Counted from the stretch's first letter, positions 51,624 to 60,064 are shown. The stretch: 64,000 nucleotides of DNA from VXNE01 sp963664635 (GCA_963664635.1 OY761542.1:4650001-4714000); one strand, 5' to 3'. The notes: generated by a model from the letters alone, not told the origin. Numbers and translations: made by a program.

Positions 51624-52028
51624 GTAGGTGCAATACTTGCGGGCATTGTTGGGAGAACTGCTGGTCGATTGCAGTATGGGGGTGGGCGATTGGCGAGTCA
51701 ACGATCATCGCCCGAACCGCGGCCTGGAGCATTGGGCGGAGGCGAGGCACTGACGCGTCGCACTCGACGGCGCAACCGTTCTGTGCGGGCTGGCCGATTC
51801 TTCGGAAAAGCGCCGGTGGGCACGGACCGTCGGGGCTTGGGAATGGGGTGTGCAGCTGCTGAGCGGACGCCCAAGAATCGGACGAGTTTCGCACCCCGAG
51901 GCTCTCGGCACGTCCGACACCGGGCGGGGCGACGCGGAGCGGCGGGCGGTGTGCGGAAACGCAGTCCGCGAGTCATCGGCTGCATGGACCCGTTTTCCGG
52001 CCTCCGGAAGGGTCCGCGCCGGCCGCCT
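51624..52028. other. Stretch without a recognisable gene
   Basis: About 400 bases between the ParA-like gene and the IS1380 remnant. Open frames exist on both strands but their translations are Arg/Ala/Pro-rich shadows of GC-rich DNA with no family similarity. It may be the decayed downstream part of the insertion sequence. Confidence 0.4.
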
Positions 52029-52613
52029 CTACGAGCCGTGGGCCGGCCGGGGGTCTGCGGGGGCGTCGCACGCGGAGGTGCCCGGTGAGGTGCGGGGGTC
52101 GACATGGAGGGCACTGGGGGCCGCAGCCAGATCTCCCCGCTCCAGATCCCCCAGCTCCAGACGGTTCAACGTGCTCGAACTCGCCAACGCCGCACCCCGG
52201 TCACGTGCCCGCACCCGAGCCGCGCCCGTCGGGTCCGCCTGCTCCGTAGCCAGCGACAACAGCACGTCGCGGCGCAGCGCGTCGTGATCGTTGAGATCCT
52301 CGTAACCCAGCGCCAATGCGTGGACACGCTGCGCCAGCAGCGTGCTCAGGTCCTGTTCCACGCTCGCCGGGTGGCGGTAATCCACGAAACACGCGGCCAG
52401 CCGCGCTGTCGGTCCGATGCGTCGATCCACTTCGCGAAGCAACAAGCCGCCGTCATCTGAACTCATGTGTCCGCCGTCGAACCGGCCCGTCACACGGTGC
52501 CTTCCGAGACGGCGAAACTCAAGCTGCATGCCGCATGCCGCATGCCGGATGCCGTTACCCTCCGTGATCAAGGCTGCTTCCTCTTCGTTCGGCGTAAGCG
52601 ATTGATTGCACAA
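52029..52613 (-). pseudogene. IS1380-family transposase, N-terminal remnant
   Basis: The minus-strand frame carries the IS1380 start pattern FRRLGRHRVTGRFDGG, SSDDGGLLLREVDRRIG, LAACFVDYRHPASVEQ, ALGYEDLNDHDALRRD and DRGAALASSSTLNRLEL, then departs from the family near 52148. About 155 of roughly 450 residues remain. The catalytic DDE part is missing and no terminal inverted repeat pair was found, so the element is dead. A heptanucleotide repeat (52527-52554) lies across its likely start. Confidence 0.8.
52527..52554. repeat. 7-bp tandem repeat
   Basis: Four copies of CATGCCG (last copy GATGCCG) at the 5' end of the IS1380 remnant. Seven is not a multiple of three, so copy number changes would alter the reading frame of anything translated across it. 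Confidence 0.85.
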
Positions 52614-52990
52614 CCTCTATGCCATAGGAGGCAGCCTTCTTCTACCCGCGGTGAGCGATCCGGGCTCCGGGCTTGCATAACGAGATTTGCGGCCCGAGTG
52701 GGCCTTTCTGGCACGCGACGGGCGTCATTCCACGAGTTCCGTGCGCGTGTACGGCAGATAGTGCGACCGCGCCTCGGTCGGACCTGTCGAGCGTCTTTGG
52801 TATCCGGTAGTGGACTCCGCGACAGGGATGGAAGCCCGAAGAGCCGAGACCCGGTATTCCGGGGCTCGGTGCGCAGCATGACAGCCCGGCCCCGAAGGGG
52901 GTCGCCCTTCCCGAGAGACGCGTTCCGGGGAAGCCCTCTCCGGGTCGACTCAGCGCATTGGCAGCCGAGCGCGTCGGTGGGTTGAGAGGG
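52614..52990. other. Stretch without a recognisable gene
   Basis: About 375 bases between the IS1380 remnant and the small domain protein. A short inverted repeat CTATG-C-CATAG lies near 52618. Nothing else could be supported. Confidence 0.4.
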
Positions 52991-53215
52991 TCAGGATGCT
53001 TGGGAATGGGCCTCGAACCGGTCGCTGAGAACGACGGAGACGGCGAAGCCCTTGTAGCTGGTGCCCCACTTGTCGCGGAACACCTTGACTACGGGTGCCG
53101 TTTCGCCGCTGGCGTAAAGGTGGATACCGTTCCTGGCGATGCCGACGCCGACGAAGCCTTCGACGGTCCGAAGTTCCCGCCCGAGGGAGCGCTTGGCTTG
53201 CCGAATGTCTGTCAT
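52991..53215 (-). CDS. Small protein resembling the N-terminal domain of the protease upstream
   Basis: 74 residues. VEGFVGVGIARNGIHLYASG followed by KVFRDKWGTSYKGFAVSVVL has the same pattern as residues 52-97 of the adjacent protease (FRHGVAGIGIADGILRIYVL). ATG 53215 overlaps the protease stop (ATGA), so both are made from one message. It may be a free pro-domain, inhibitor or recognition subunit. The family has no name known to me. Confidence 0.65.
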   Translation of the reverse strand: MTDIRQAKRSLGRELRTVEGFVGVGIARNGIHLYASGETAPVVKVFRDKWGTSYKGFAVSVVLSDRFEAHSQAS

Positions 53216-54198
53216 GTCACGGCGACGGTAGCACCGAAGCGATTGAGCACAAACTGTATCGGATTGGCAATCGTGTGGGAATCGTCCCCGGCGAACAGCA
53301 GACCGATCAGGTGCGGACCGGAGGTGTCGAGTACGAGGGATCCGGAGTCGCCAGGCTCCGAGAACGGTCCAGCATCGCCGGCGACGATAATCTGATCCTC
53401 GAAGTACGCAACGCGGCCGTCATAGTGGACGTTGCCGTCAAAGCCCGTGTCGACGACCGAGCCGAAAGTGAGGCCGGTGGTTCGGCCATGCTTGACCACG
53501 GACTGGCCGAGGAAAGGCGCTATGGGCGGATTGGCGGGCGGGCCGATGGTCATGATTTCGGGCACCGCCGAGCTGACGTCGTCCAGAGCCGCGATGGCGG
53601 CGTCCATGCGATTGACCGCGCTGCCGAACCTCAACGGTTCGAAATCGGTCAGTGTCGCGATCCGGGCGTAAGTGCCGGAGCTTGGGGCGTCGGACGGACT
53701 GGGCTGGAAGATGTGGTCGCCGAGGCTGGCGGCGTTGGAAACGGCGAGGACATGATTGTTGCCGGGGATACCGCGCCCGCCCGGGGTATCGACCAAGCAG
53801 CCAAGAGTGTCAGTCAAAAGGCTTTGACCATCTGGTCTGGGACGGCCGACGGAAACGCCGCATGGCGTCGGAGAGAGGTGCGTTTGTCGGGGCGCAACCA
53901 GGTGGCGAAAGCCCGCCATGACTACCCGTTCCGTGCGCAGCCCCTCGATCTCGGCAGGGGCTTCCAGGTCGTCAGCCAGTTCCTCAAGGACATAGATGCG
54001 CAGGATGCCGTCGGCGATGCCGATGCCCGCGACACCGTGTCTGAACCGCGGGAACTCGTCGCGACCTCTGTAGCCACATTTTTCAGCAGTGATGCGGGTC
54101 GGATAGTCGAACCGGCGGCGGGCTTCGTCTTTGGCGGCGACTTGCTGGGCGCTGAGCATCAAAGTCTCGAGTGAGTGTCTAAGCGTCGGACGCGACAT
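53212..54198 (-). CDS. Trypsin-like serine protease with N-terminal accessory domain
   Basis: 328 residues, no signal peptide, so probably cytoplasmic. After an N-terminal domain of about 100 residues, a chymotrypsin-fold protease: His149 in IPGNNHVLAVSN, Asp199 in VNRMDAAIAALD and Ser285 in FSEPGDSGSLVLD. Oxyanion and pocket strands (GLTFGSVVD, HLIGLLFAGDD) are present, so the enzyme looks complete. Intracellular trypsin-like proteases are recurrent effectors in bacterial conflict systems. ATG 54198. Cotranscribed with the small domain protein. Confidence 0.8.
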   Translation of the reverse strand: MSRPTLRHSLETLMLSAQQVAAKDEARRRFDYPTRITAEKCGYRGRDEFPRFRHGVAGIGIADGILRIYVLEELADDLEAPAEIEGLRTERVVMAGFRHLVAPRQTHLSPTPCGVSVGRPRPDGQSLLTDTLGCLVDTPGGRGIPGNNHVLAVSNAASLGDHIFQPSPSDAPSSGTYARIATLTDFEPLRFGSAVNRMDAAIAALDDVSSAVPEIMTIGPPANPPIAPFLGQSVVKHGRTTGLTFGSVVDTGFDGNVHYDGRVAYFEDQIIVAGDAGPFSEPGDSGSLVLDTSGPHLIGLLFAGDDSHTIANPIQFVLNRFGATVAVT

Positions 54199-54226
54199 AG
54201 GCCGGACGATCCGCTAGCGGCACAGA

Positions 54227-54473
54227 TCAAGCAAGGCAGTGTCCGCAAAACGCTAGTTCGTAGTTGTTGCCGGGCCGAAATCGGCGACGCGCTTCGGCCA
54301 TGGCGGCCGCGGGCGTGACAAGTCCCCCAAGTCGCGCCAGCGGTCATTGGCCCGATGTCGCCGTCGCGGACGCGTTGTAGGCGGTCGGGCGTCAAGTAAC
54401 CGCAACCCTCGCAGTGAACGCGAGCGCGGAATCTGGTCCAGTTCTCGTAAGCGCAGTACCACATGCCTTGCAT
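54227..54473 (-). pseudogene. Small zinc-ribbon-like protein, frameshifted
   Basis: From ATG 54473 or 54464 the frame reads WYCAYENWTRFRARVHCEGC and continues to GDIGPM; a different frame then gives TPAAAMAEARRRFRPGNNYE followed by LAFCGHCLA and TGA at 54227. Joined, they make an about 80-residue protein with two Cys pairs (CEGC and CGHC) suited to bind zinc. At least one frameshift near 54340 (possibly two) separates them. Function unknown; it lies just upstream of the protease gene on the same strand. Confidence 0.5.
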
Positions 54474-54644
54474 CGTATTGCATTTGGTCAGGAGGGTGAA
54501 GCGTGTGGGGTGGCCGGGGTAACGGGGGCGTGGTCGTGGCGAGCGGCAAGCGCGACCGCGGCGGACTGACCGGCAAACGGACAATTCCAAACGACCGGTG
54601 GCGCCAGCCGGGGCGCGACAAGGAGTGAGAAGTGGACCGTGACG

Positions 54645-55075
54645 TCAGGGAGATCGGGTCGATTCGAATGAGGCGTCGAAACGGCCGATCATCTTGCGCT
54701 GTAGATCTACGAGGCGTTGCACGTCCCCGGGCTCCCAATCGAGAATCGAATGCGTTATATCGAACCAAGGGTAGGTGCATAGAGAAAGCGAGTGTCGGAC
54801 TCAAGTCGGCGAACGGGCGCAGGGTTTTCCAACAGGACCGCGTGCGAACCGAGGGCCGCCGGCGTGAGCAGGACGACCATGGAGTCGGACTCTTCCAGGG
54901 CGCGCGCGACCTCGCCGGCCCAGTTCTGGCCTGGGATATGGTCGCGGTCGGGGTCGGACACTTGGAGACCGCGCTCGGCCAGCGCCTTGCAGACACGCCG
55001 CGCCAACGCAGTGTCGTCGTGGGCGTAGCTGATAAAGATCCTCCGCGTGCGTCGTTTTGAAGGCTGAGCACTCAT
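54645..55075 (-). pseudogene. TIR-domain protein, frameshifted near its end
   Basis: ATG 55075 begins a TIR domain: TRRIFISYAHDDTALARRVC (box 1), QVSDPDRDHIPGQNWAGEVA and RALEESDSMVVLLTPAALGS. Translation ends at a TAA near 54762, but in the next frame a C-terminal piece follows (YPWFDITHSILDWEPGDVQR and a helix to the stop at 54645). The break lies at about 54765-54780. The part between LLE and the break is shorter than in typical TIR domains, so a small internal deletion is also likely. TIR proteins here usually degrade or cyclise NAD+ in defence. Confidence 0.7.
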
Positions 55076-55188
55076 GGTCGGCGACGTAGCAAACGCGGGG
55101 CAGGCTGTCACGTCTAGACGAGGTCGAACTCGCGCATTGTCGACGAGTGGCGCGAGGCAATCTGGTCGCTCTACGGGGTGGTCGGTCT

Positions 55189-55345
55189 CTAGGGAAGCTC
55201 TGATCAAGAGCTTCCCTAGCGCGGCACAGGGATGTGCCGCCAGATTCGATGGCGTAAGCCATTGAATCTGTGGAGCAAGACGAAACCGCGTTTTGTCTTG
55301 CGACCTGATCAAGCCCATGGATGGGCTTGATCAGAGGTTTCCTAG
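55189..55345. mobile_element. Five-hairpin element (MITE-like)
   Basis: Five stem-loops follow each other: (1) 55189-55219, 13-base arms around GATCA; (2) GCGGCACA-GGGA-TGTGCCGC, 55221-55240; (3) 55241-55270, 13-base arms with one wobble, loop GTAA; (4) GCAAGAC / GTCTTGC, 55275-55301; (5) 55305-55334, 14-base arms, loop GG. The outer ends form imperfect terminal repeats (CTAGGGAAGCTCTGATCAAG against CTAGGAAACCTCTGATCAAG, 17 of 20 identical), each beginning with CTAG. No gene inside. Confidence 0.8.
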
Positions 55346-55593
55346 TGACGAGCCGACACCCGTAAAATGCGCGCGAAGTCGGACCGAGCCGCGAAAGGCG
55401 ACCGTTGACGGTCGATGTCGGGTCGTAGTGGCGAAACCAGATCTTAGCCATAGGCGGCAGTGGATGGGCACCTCGCCTCGCCTGACCGTAACCGCCGGCA
55501 ACCGAAGGACGAGTTGACACCGAATAAGGGGATGCAACGCGGCGTAGCAGCTTAGAGACTGAGAGAAGTAGCGCGACACGTAGAGGACTGAGA
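55346..55593. other. Upstream region of the HEPN gene
   Basis: About 250 bases with no supported gene. GC is moderate; it presumably holds the promoter of the gene at 55594, but no convincing -35/-10 pair was found. Confidence 0.4.
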
Positions 55594-57117
55594 ATGCGAA
55601 AAAAAGACAAGCCGCCGGGCAAAGCGATGGTTCCAGGACCGCGGTCGAGGCTGCCCCGGGCAAGCACCGTCGGCGGCGTGGAAGAATCGATGAAGTACCT
55701 GGCCAAACAGCGCGACTTCATCGAGAGGTTCGAGTCGCTCGACGACTTCGTGTGGCGCGGTGAGGAGATTGACCAAAAGCGGAGCAAAGCTGTTGAGCAC
55801 CACTTGCTGGTCGTCCGGAACGCGGTGGCGCGAGCATTGTGGGGGGAGGACATCTTCATTGGCGTCTCGGTGATCGATCAGTTAGCGTTTGACTTCCTGC
55901 GCTGGGAAAGGGACGCGGACCTCGTGTCGTCGATCCTCGGCCTGATTGGATCAAAACGGCTGCACGGATCGGGGTTCGTTCTCTACCCGGTACACTCCTT
56001 CGGCGTTCTAGGGCTGGGACTTTTTCGGTTCATTCGACGCGGGTCTGCGGACGTGACAAGCATGGTGCTCGGCGAGTCGGGGGTGGCAGTGACGGCCCAG
56101 ACAAACAGCATGGATGGGACTTTCTTGTATCTGGAAGACGTGCGAACAAGATTCGATATCCGCAAGAGGATTCCGGAAGACCTGGTCGAGCACTTTGTGC
56201 GCAGTCGATCGCTTACGTGGATAACGCGGAATCCATTGCTCGCCATCCGGGTCCGCTCGTTCACAGGCGAGTACTACGAAAATCAGTTCGTCTACATGCT
56301 GAAGCTGAGACTGCGGACAGCGATGATCATGATGCTAGCGTCGCTGGAGCAGCATGAAGAATCGGATCCGTACATGACGCTAGGCAACACGAGGCGTCTA
56401 AACAACTTCCAGACGCTGGACATCCGACACTACCTTACCTTCGAGACAACGCCGGGCCGCCAGAAGCGAATGTCGGCAAGGTGCGTGCCGATGAACGCCT
56501 CTACGGTGGAATTGGCGCAGTTGTCGGACCTGAATGTACAGGTCGATCCAGGATACTGGTTGAGCAAGAGGGCGGCGAACCGACTGAAGGTGCTTGAGAT
56601 GACAATCGGAGCAGTGGAGAGAGGGTACCTGAGCGATGTGGTGGCGGACACATCGGAAACAGTTCGATCACGCGTGTACCGCAAGTTGGTGCTTTCGATT
56701 GACGCGTTCCGGAGAAGCTATAGCTCGGGGTTCATCTCCAGCGAGTCCATCGTGGCTCTGGCGATCGCCTTCGAGTCGCTGCTTACGGATTCTTATGCGG
56801 CGGGGGTTGGGGATAGGATTCGAGAAGGGGTGCGACTTTGCCTACTTGGCGTGAGGGGAACGACGAGATACCAAAGCGCGGTGGCAAATCTCTATAAACG
56901 CAGAAGCGAGACTCTGCACCAAGGTGTACGGGTGACGTTCGAGGATATGCAGGCGGCTCGGGAAGCATACGTCCTATGCCTTCAGAGCATTGTTTCGAAG
57001 CTAGGGCGGTTGCCGGCGAACTCGTCGGCGCCCATCGCGGACCTGCTCGGTGTGAAACCCGTCAGGTTCGAAGTGTGTCCTGTTTGCGGACAGCGAATGC
57101 ACAAGCGGAAGGGTTAG
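55594..57117 (+). CDS. HEPN-domain protein, ApeA-like, with C-terminal zinc motif
   Basis: 507 residues. The C-terminal 140 residues look like the ApeA-type HEPN RNase domain: ALAIAFESLLTDSYAAGVGD, then LYKRRSETLHQG with the RX4H motif (Arg437, His442), then a helix MQAAREAYVLCLQSIVSKLG. The extreme C-terminus has CPVCGQRMHK, a half zinc ribbon. The N-terminal 350 residues are unrecognised and may sense a trigger. HEPN RNases of this group cut tRNA or mRNA to stop phage growth. ATG 55594; GC about 55-58 %, clearly lower than core genes. It stands alone. Confidence 0.75.
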   Translation: MRKKDKPPGKAMVPGPRSRLPRASTVGGVEESMKYLAKQRDFIERFESLDDFVWRGEEIDQKRSKAVEHHLLVVRNAVARALWGEDIFIGVSVIDQLAFDFLRWERDADLVSSILGLIGSKRLHGSGFVLYPVHSFGVLGLGLFRFIRRGSADVTSMVLGESGVAVTAQTNSMDGTFLYLEDVRTRFDIRKRIPEDLVEHFVRSRSLTWITRNPLLAIRVRSFTGEYYENQFVYMLKLRLRTAMIMMLASLEQHEESDPYMTLGNTRRLNNFQTLDIRHYLTFETTPGRQKRMSARCVPMNASTVELAQLSDLNVQVDPGYWLSKRAANRLKVLEMTIGAVERGYLSDVVADTSETVRSRVYRKLVLSIDAFRRSYSSGFISSESIVALAIAFESLLTDSYAAGVGDRIREGVRLCLLGVRGTTRYQSAVANLYKRRSETLHQGVRVTFEDMQAAREAYVLCLQSIVSKLGRLPANSSAPIADLLGVKPVRFEVCPVCGQRMHKRKG

Positions 57118-57653
57118 TTAGCTGCCGCAGACGCACGGGTCGATGTTGGCGCCGGGCTGAACACGAGGAGGCTGTGCCCAACGTCGTCGCGTATAGGAAA
57201 CGGACGATTTGCGCACATCAGGCGGTGCTATGGACCCGGGACGCCGCGAGCCCTGGTGGCGCGGCCGCCGGCATCCGGCAACCCTGTCCGGCGGTCGTCG
57301 TCTGGCTTGGGGCGTGCCCGGGAGGATGCCGGACGCCGTGGTCTCGTTGCCGTTGCCGGAGTCGGTCTGCGCACCCGCGGCAACGCGGCATGCGGATGTT
57401 CGGCGCGCCCGGGACGTAGCCGCCGCACTCCAGCAAAGCCGGCACGACCGTCTCCCGGCTGTCCTCGAAGTCGTCGTCGACAGTTCGGCACCGGGATCGT
57501 CGGATGCATGGCGTTCTTCGGCGAATGGATAGTCGCCACGTTGCCCAGGACCGAGATGGCACGGGTCGGTTGTCCCTTGCGCCACCGTGACCGGGGCCGT
57601 TCCGAACCGAGCGGCTCAGCGGCCCCCCCCCCCCCCGCGTGCGCGCGTCGGCC
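57118..57653. other. Stretch without a recognisable gene, with a C14 tract
   Basis: About 535 bases. Translations on both strands are short and Arg/Pro-rich; none has a recognisable family. A run of fourteen C residues at 57623-57636 ends 17 bases before the ATG of the Calx-beta remnant. Confidence 0.45.
57623..57636. repeat. Homopolymer tract C14
   Basis: Fourteen consecutive C. Long poly-C tracts are slippage-prone and serve as phase-variation switches in some bacteria; here the tract lies just upstream of a secreted-protein remnant. Confidence 0.95.
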
Positions 57654-58063
57654 ATGAGCGCGTTTCCGTGGCCGCTCCGCCCCCGGCGTCCGACCTCCCC
57701 GCCTGATTCTCCCGCCCGCTCCCCCGTTGCGGGGGCGTCGGCGACACAAGAGCGAAGCCCGCCGAAGAGCCGATTCTCCGCTTGCCGCCTTCGGCGCGGA
57801 TTTCTCGCTTCCATTCTCCTGCCGCTGTTGATTGTTTCAGCCCCGGAGGTTGAAGCTCAGACCGTGCCGGCAATCAGCGTCTGCCGTGCCTCCTCCGACG
57901 CCGAAGTGACGGAGGGCGCCACGGTCATCCACACCCTCACGGCCTCCCCGGCCCCGACCGCGGACCTGTCCGTAACCGTGAGGGTTCGTAATAACACCGG
58001 CCACGATTTCCTGGTCTCGGGCGAAGCGGGCTGACACCAAACCACCCTGCAGCTCGAAGGCGG
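57654..58063 (+). pseudogene. Secreted Calx-beta-type protein, N-terminal remnant
   Basis: A late signal peptide (RRGFLASILLPLLIVSAP, cleavage after VEAQ) is followed by a Calx-beta/cadherin-like strand pattern: DAEVTEGATVIHTLTASPAP, TADLSVTVRVRNNTGHDFLV. A TGA interrupts at 58032, then HQTTLQLEGG and a TAG at 58061 continue the same domain in frame, so at least two nonsense changes are present. The remaining, usually very large, protein is missing. The start ATG 57654 is a guess. Confidence 0.65.
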
Positions 58064-58336
58064 CTAGACCCGCCGCCCCCCCGACCGCTCCTTCCGACGC
58101 CCGGTTCGATGCCGCGGCGGGGATGCCCGACCGCCTCCGACGCCCCGACGCTTCCGTCAACTGTATGTTCGAACAGTTCCAGAGGCCCCGCCCGCCTTCG
58201 CGCCGCCTTCGATGGCCGTGTCGATGCACGACCGCCCTCCGCCGTGGCCTGCCCACACCCACGGAACCCCGGTGCGGGCCTTAACCGGAGATCAGGGGTT
58301 TGGCCCTATAGCACCACAGATGGTACAACGCGCCCC

Positions 58337-58639
58337 ATGGATACAACCATTGACCGCGCCGGGCGTCTCGTCGTACCCAAGGCCATCCGTGAGGCAGCAC
58401 ATCTGTATCCGGGGACCAGGGTGCGGTTTCGCGTGCTCGACGGCTGCGTGGAGATCGAGCCGATGCCGATGGAGATCACGTTCAGGCGTTCCGGTACGTC
58501 GCTGATCGCGTTTGCGAAAACCGACGGCGAGACCATGACGACCGCGGACGTGGAGCGGACTCTCGCGCAAACGCGTGCCGAGAGCGTAGCGAGCCGACTT
58601 CCCGAGCGCCCCGCTATCTCTGCGACACGAACGGCCTGA
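58337..58639 (+). CDS. AbrB/MazE-type antitoxin (VapB-like)
   Basis: 100 residues. TIDRAGRLVVPKAIREAAHL is the SpoVT/AbrB swapped-hairpin DNA-binding domain, with RVRFRVLDGCVEIEPMP completing it; the C-terminal TTADVERTLAQTRAE helix is the toxin-binding part. ATG 58337. TATAGC 33 bases upstream may be the -10. Its normal partner, a PIN-domain toxin, follows only as a fragment, so this antitoxin is probably orphaned; the final 10 residues read through the toxin start region in another frame. Confidence 0.8.
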   Translation: MDTTIDRAGRLVVPKAIREAAHLYPGTRVRFRVLDGCVEIEPMPMEITFRRSGTSLIAFAKTDGETMTTADVERTLAQTRAESVASRLPERPAISATRTA

Positions 58640-58815
58640 TCGCGTCGGCCTGCGACTGGCACGAACACCATGCCCGGACGCACGCGGAACTCCAACGACG
58701 CGCCCGCGCCCGGGAAGAACTCGTGCTGGCCGCTCACTCGCTGGCGGAAATCTACTCGGTCCTGACCCGGCTGCCCTGGCCGCGGCGATTTCGGGGCGAG
58801 GAAGTCATCGCCTGA
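58612..58815 (+). pseudogene. PIN-domain (VapC) toxin, truncated
   Basis: The frame reads RYLCDTNGLIASACDWHEHH, later EELVLAAHSLAEIYSVLTRL and then PW to a TGA at 58813. This is the first half of a VapC-type PIN RNase, with the first catalytic Asp (CDTN) and the Glu (LAEIYSVLTR) but not the later acidic residues. No start codon is found upstream in frame, and the C-terminal 60-70 residues are missing. It overlaps the antitoxin gene. Confidence 0.75.
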
Positions 58816-58879
58816 CGCGAGCGACCTTCGGGACGCCGCCTTTCGCACCGAGACTCGCACCGAGACCGACGGAATCTCC

Positions 58880-60064
58880 GTGACGCGCATACTCACATCA
58901 GGCGGCGGCATTGGCGGTCTCTCCGCAGCGCTGTCCCTCGCCCGGTCCGGGTTCGAGGTCGAGGTCTTCGAACAGGCGCCGGGGTTCGCGGAGGTCGGCG
59001 CCGGCATCCAGTTGAGCCCGAACGCGACCCGTGTGCTGCACCACCTCGGTCTTGCCGACGCGCTTGAGGCGTGCGCGTTCCTGCCGGAGCGGACCGAGTT
59101 CCGGTCCTGGAAGACGGGCCGGCTGATCGGCACCAATCCCCTTGGTGACCGCATCCGGGCCACCTACGGATTCCCGTACTACCACATCCACCGCGGCGAC
59201 CTGCTCGCGGTGCTCGTCGGCGCGGCCGAGCGGGCTGACGGCATCACGCTGCACACGGACGGCCGTGTCGAGGGCTTCCGCCAGGATGCGAGCGGCGTGC
59301 ACGTCACCGCATCGGGCGCCGGACACTCGGGCGATGCGCTCGTCGGCGCCGACGGAATTCACTCCGCCGTGCGGGCCGGCCTCTTCGGACCCGAAGCGGC
59401 CACCTTCACCGGCAACGTGGCTTGGCGGGCGCTCGTCCCCGCCGACCGGCTGCCGGACGGTCTCATCCCCCCGGTGACGACCGTGTGGTGGGGGCCCGGG
59501 AGCCACTTCGTCTGTTACTACGTGCGCCGCGGCGAACTCGTCAACTGCGTCTGCGTCGTCGAGAAGGCTGGCTGGGAGGTCGAATCCTGGTCAGAACGAG
59601 GCGACTACGCGGAACTGAAGCAAGACTTCGCCGGCTGGAACGACTCCGTCCTGGCCCTGCTCGACAACGCCGACCCCGACGCGCTCTACAAGTGGGCGCT
59701 GCACGACCGGGCGCCGATGCCGCAATGGGGACGCGGCCCAGTGACGCTCCTCGGCGACGCCTGCCACCCGACGCTGCCGTTCATGGCGCAAGGGGCGGCG
59801 ATGGCGATCGAGGACGGAGCGGTGCTGGCCGCCTGCCTGCGGGCATCCGCAGACATCCCGGCTGCCTTTCGGCGCTACGAGGATCTCCGGCGGGACCGCA
59901 CGGCCGGCGTACAGAAGGGGTCGCGACGCAATGCCCGGGTCTTCCACATGCGCGGGATCTCGGCGTGGCTGCGCAACCGGGCGGCGCGACGGGCCGGGGC
60001 GGGTGCGATGGCTCGGCTGTACGAGTACGACGCGTTGACGGCCGCGACTCCGGCCCGCGGATAG
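58880..60064 (+). CDS. FAD-dependent monooxygenase (salicylate hydroxylase-like)
   Basis: 394 residues, group A flavoprotein hydroxylase. Rossmann motif SGGGIGGLSAALSLARSG, then FEVEVFEQAPGFAEVGAGIQ, the DG motif ALVGADGIHSAVR and the second FAD motif VTLLGDACHPTLPFMAQGAA. Needs NAD(P)H and O2 to hydroxylate an aromatic acid; substrate unknown. GTG 58880. Its GC and completeness contrast with the decayed genes on both sides, so it looks like a core gene between two islands, or recently acquired cargo. Confidence 0.9.
   Translation: MTRILTSGGGIGGLSAALSLARSGFEVEVFEQAPGFAEVGAGIQLSPNATRVLHHLGLADALEACAFLPERTEFRSWKTGRLIGTNPLGDRIRATYGFPYYHIHRGDLLAVLVGAAERADGITLHTDGRVEGFRQDASGVHVTASGAGHSGDALVGADGIHSAVRAGLFGPEAATFTGNVAWRALVPADRLPDGLIPPVTTVWWGPGSHFVCYYVRRGELVNCVCVVEKAGWEVESWSERGDYAELKQDFAGWNDSVLALLDNADPDALYKWALHDRAPMPQWGRGPVTLLGDACHPTLPFMAQGAAMAIEDGAVLAACLRASADIPAAFRRYEDLRRDRTAGVQKGSRRNARVFHMRGISAWLRNRAARRAGAGAMARLYEYDALTAATPARG

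Noticed and set aside
55189..55345. CRISPR array
   Set aside because: The five hairpins differ in sequence, spacing and length, and no repeat-spacer pattern exists.
57209..57623. Candidate genes between the HEPN gene and the C14 tract
   Set aside because: Both strands give only short low-complexity frames without a recognisable motif or ribosome binding site.
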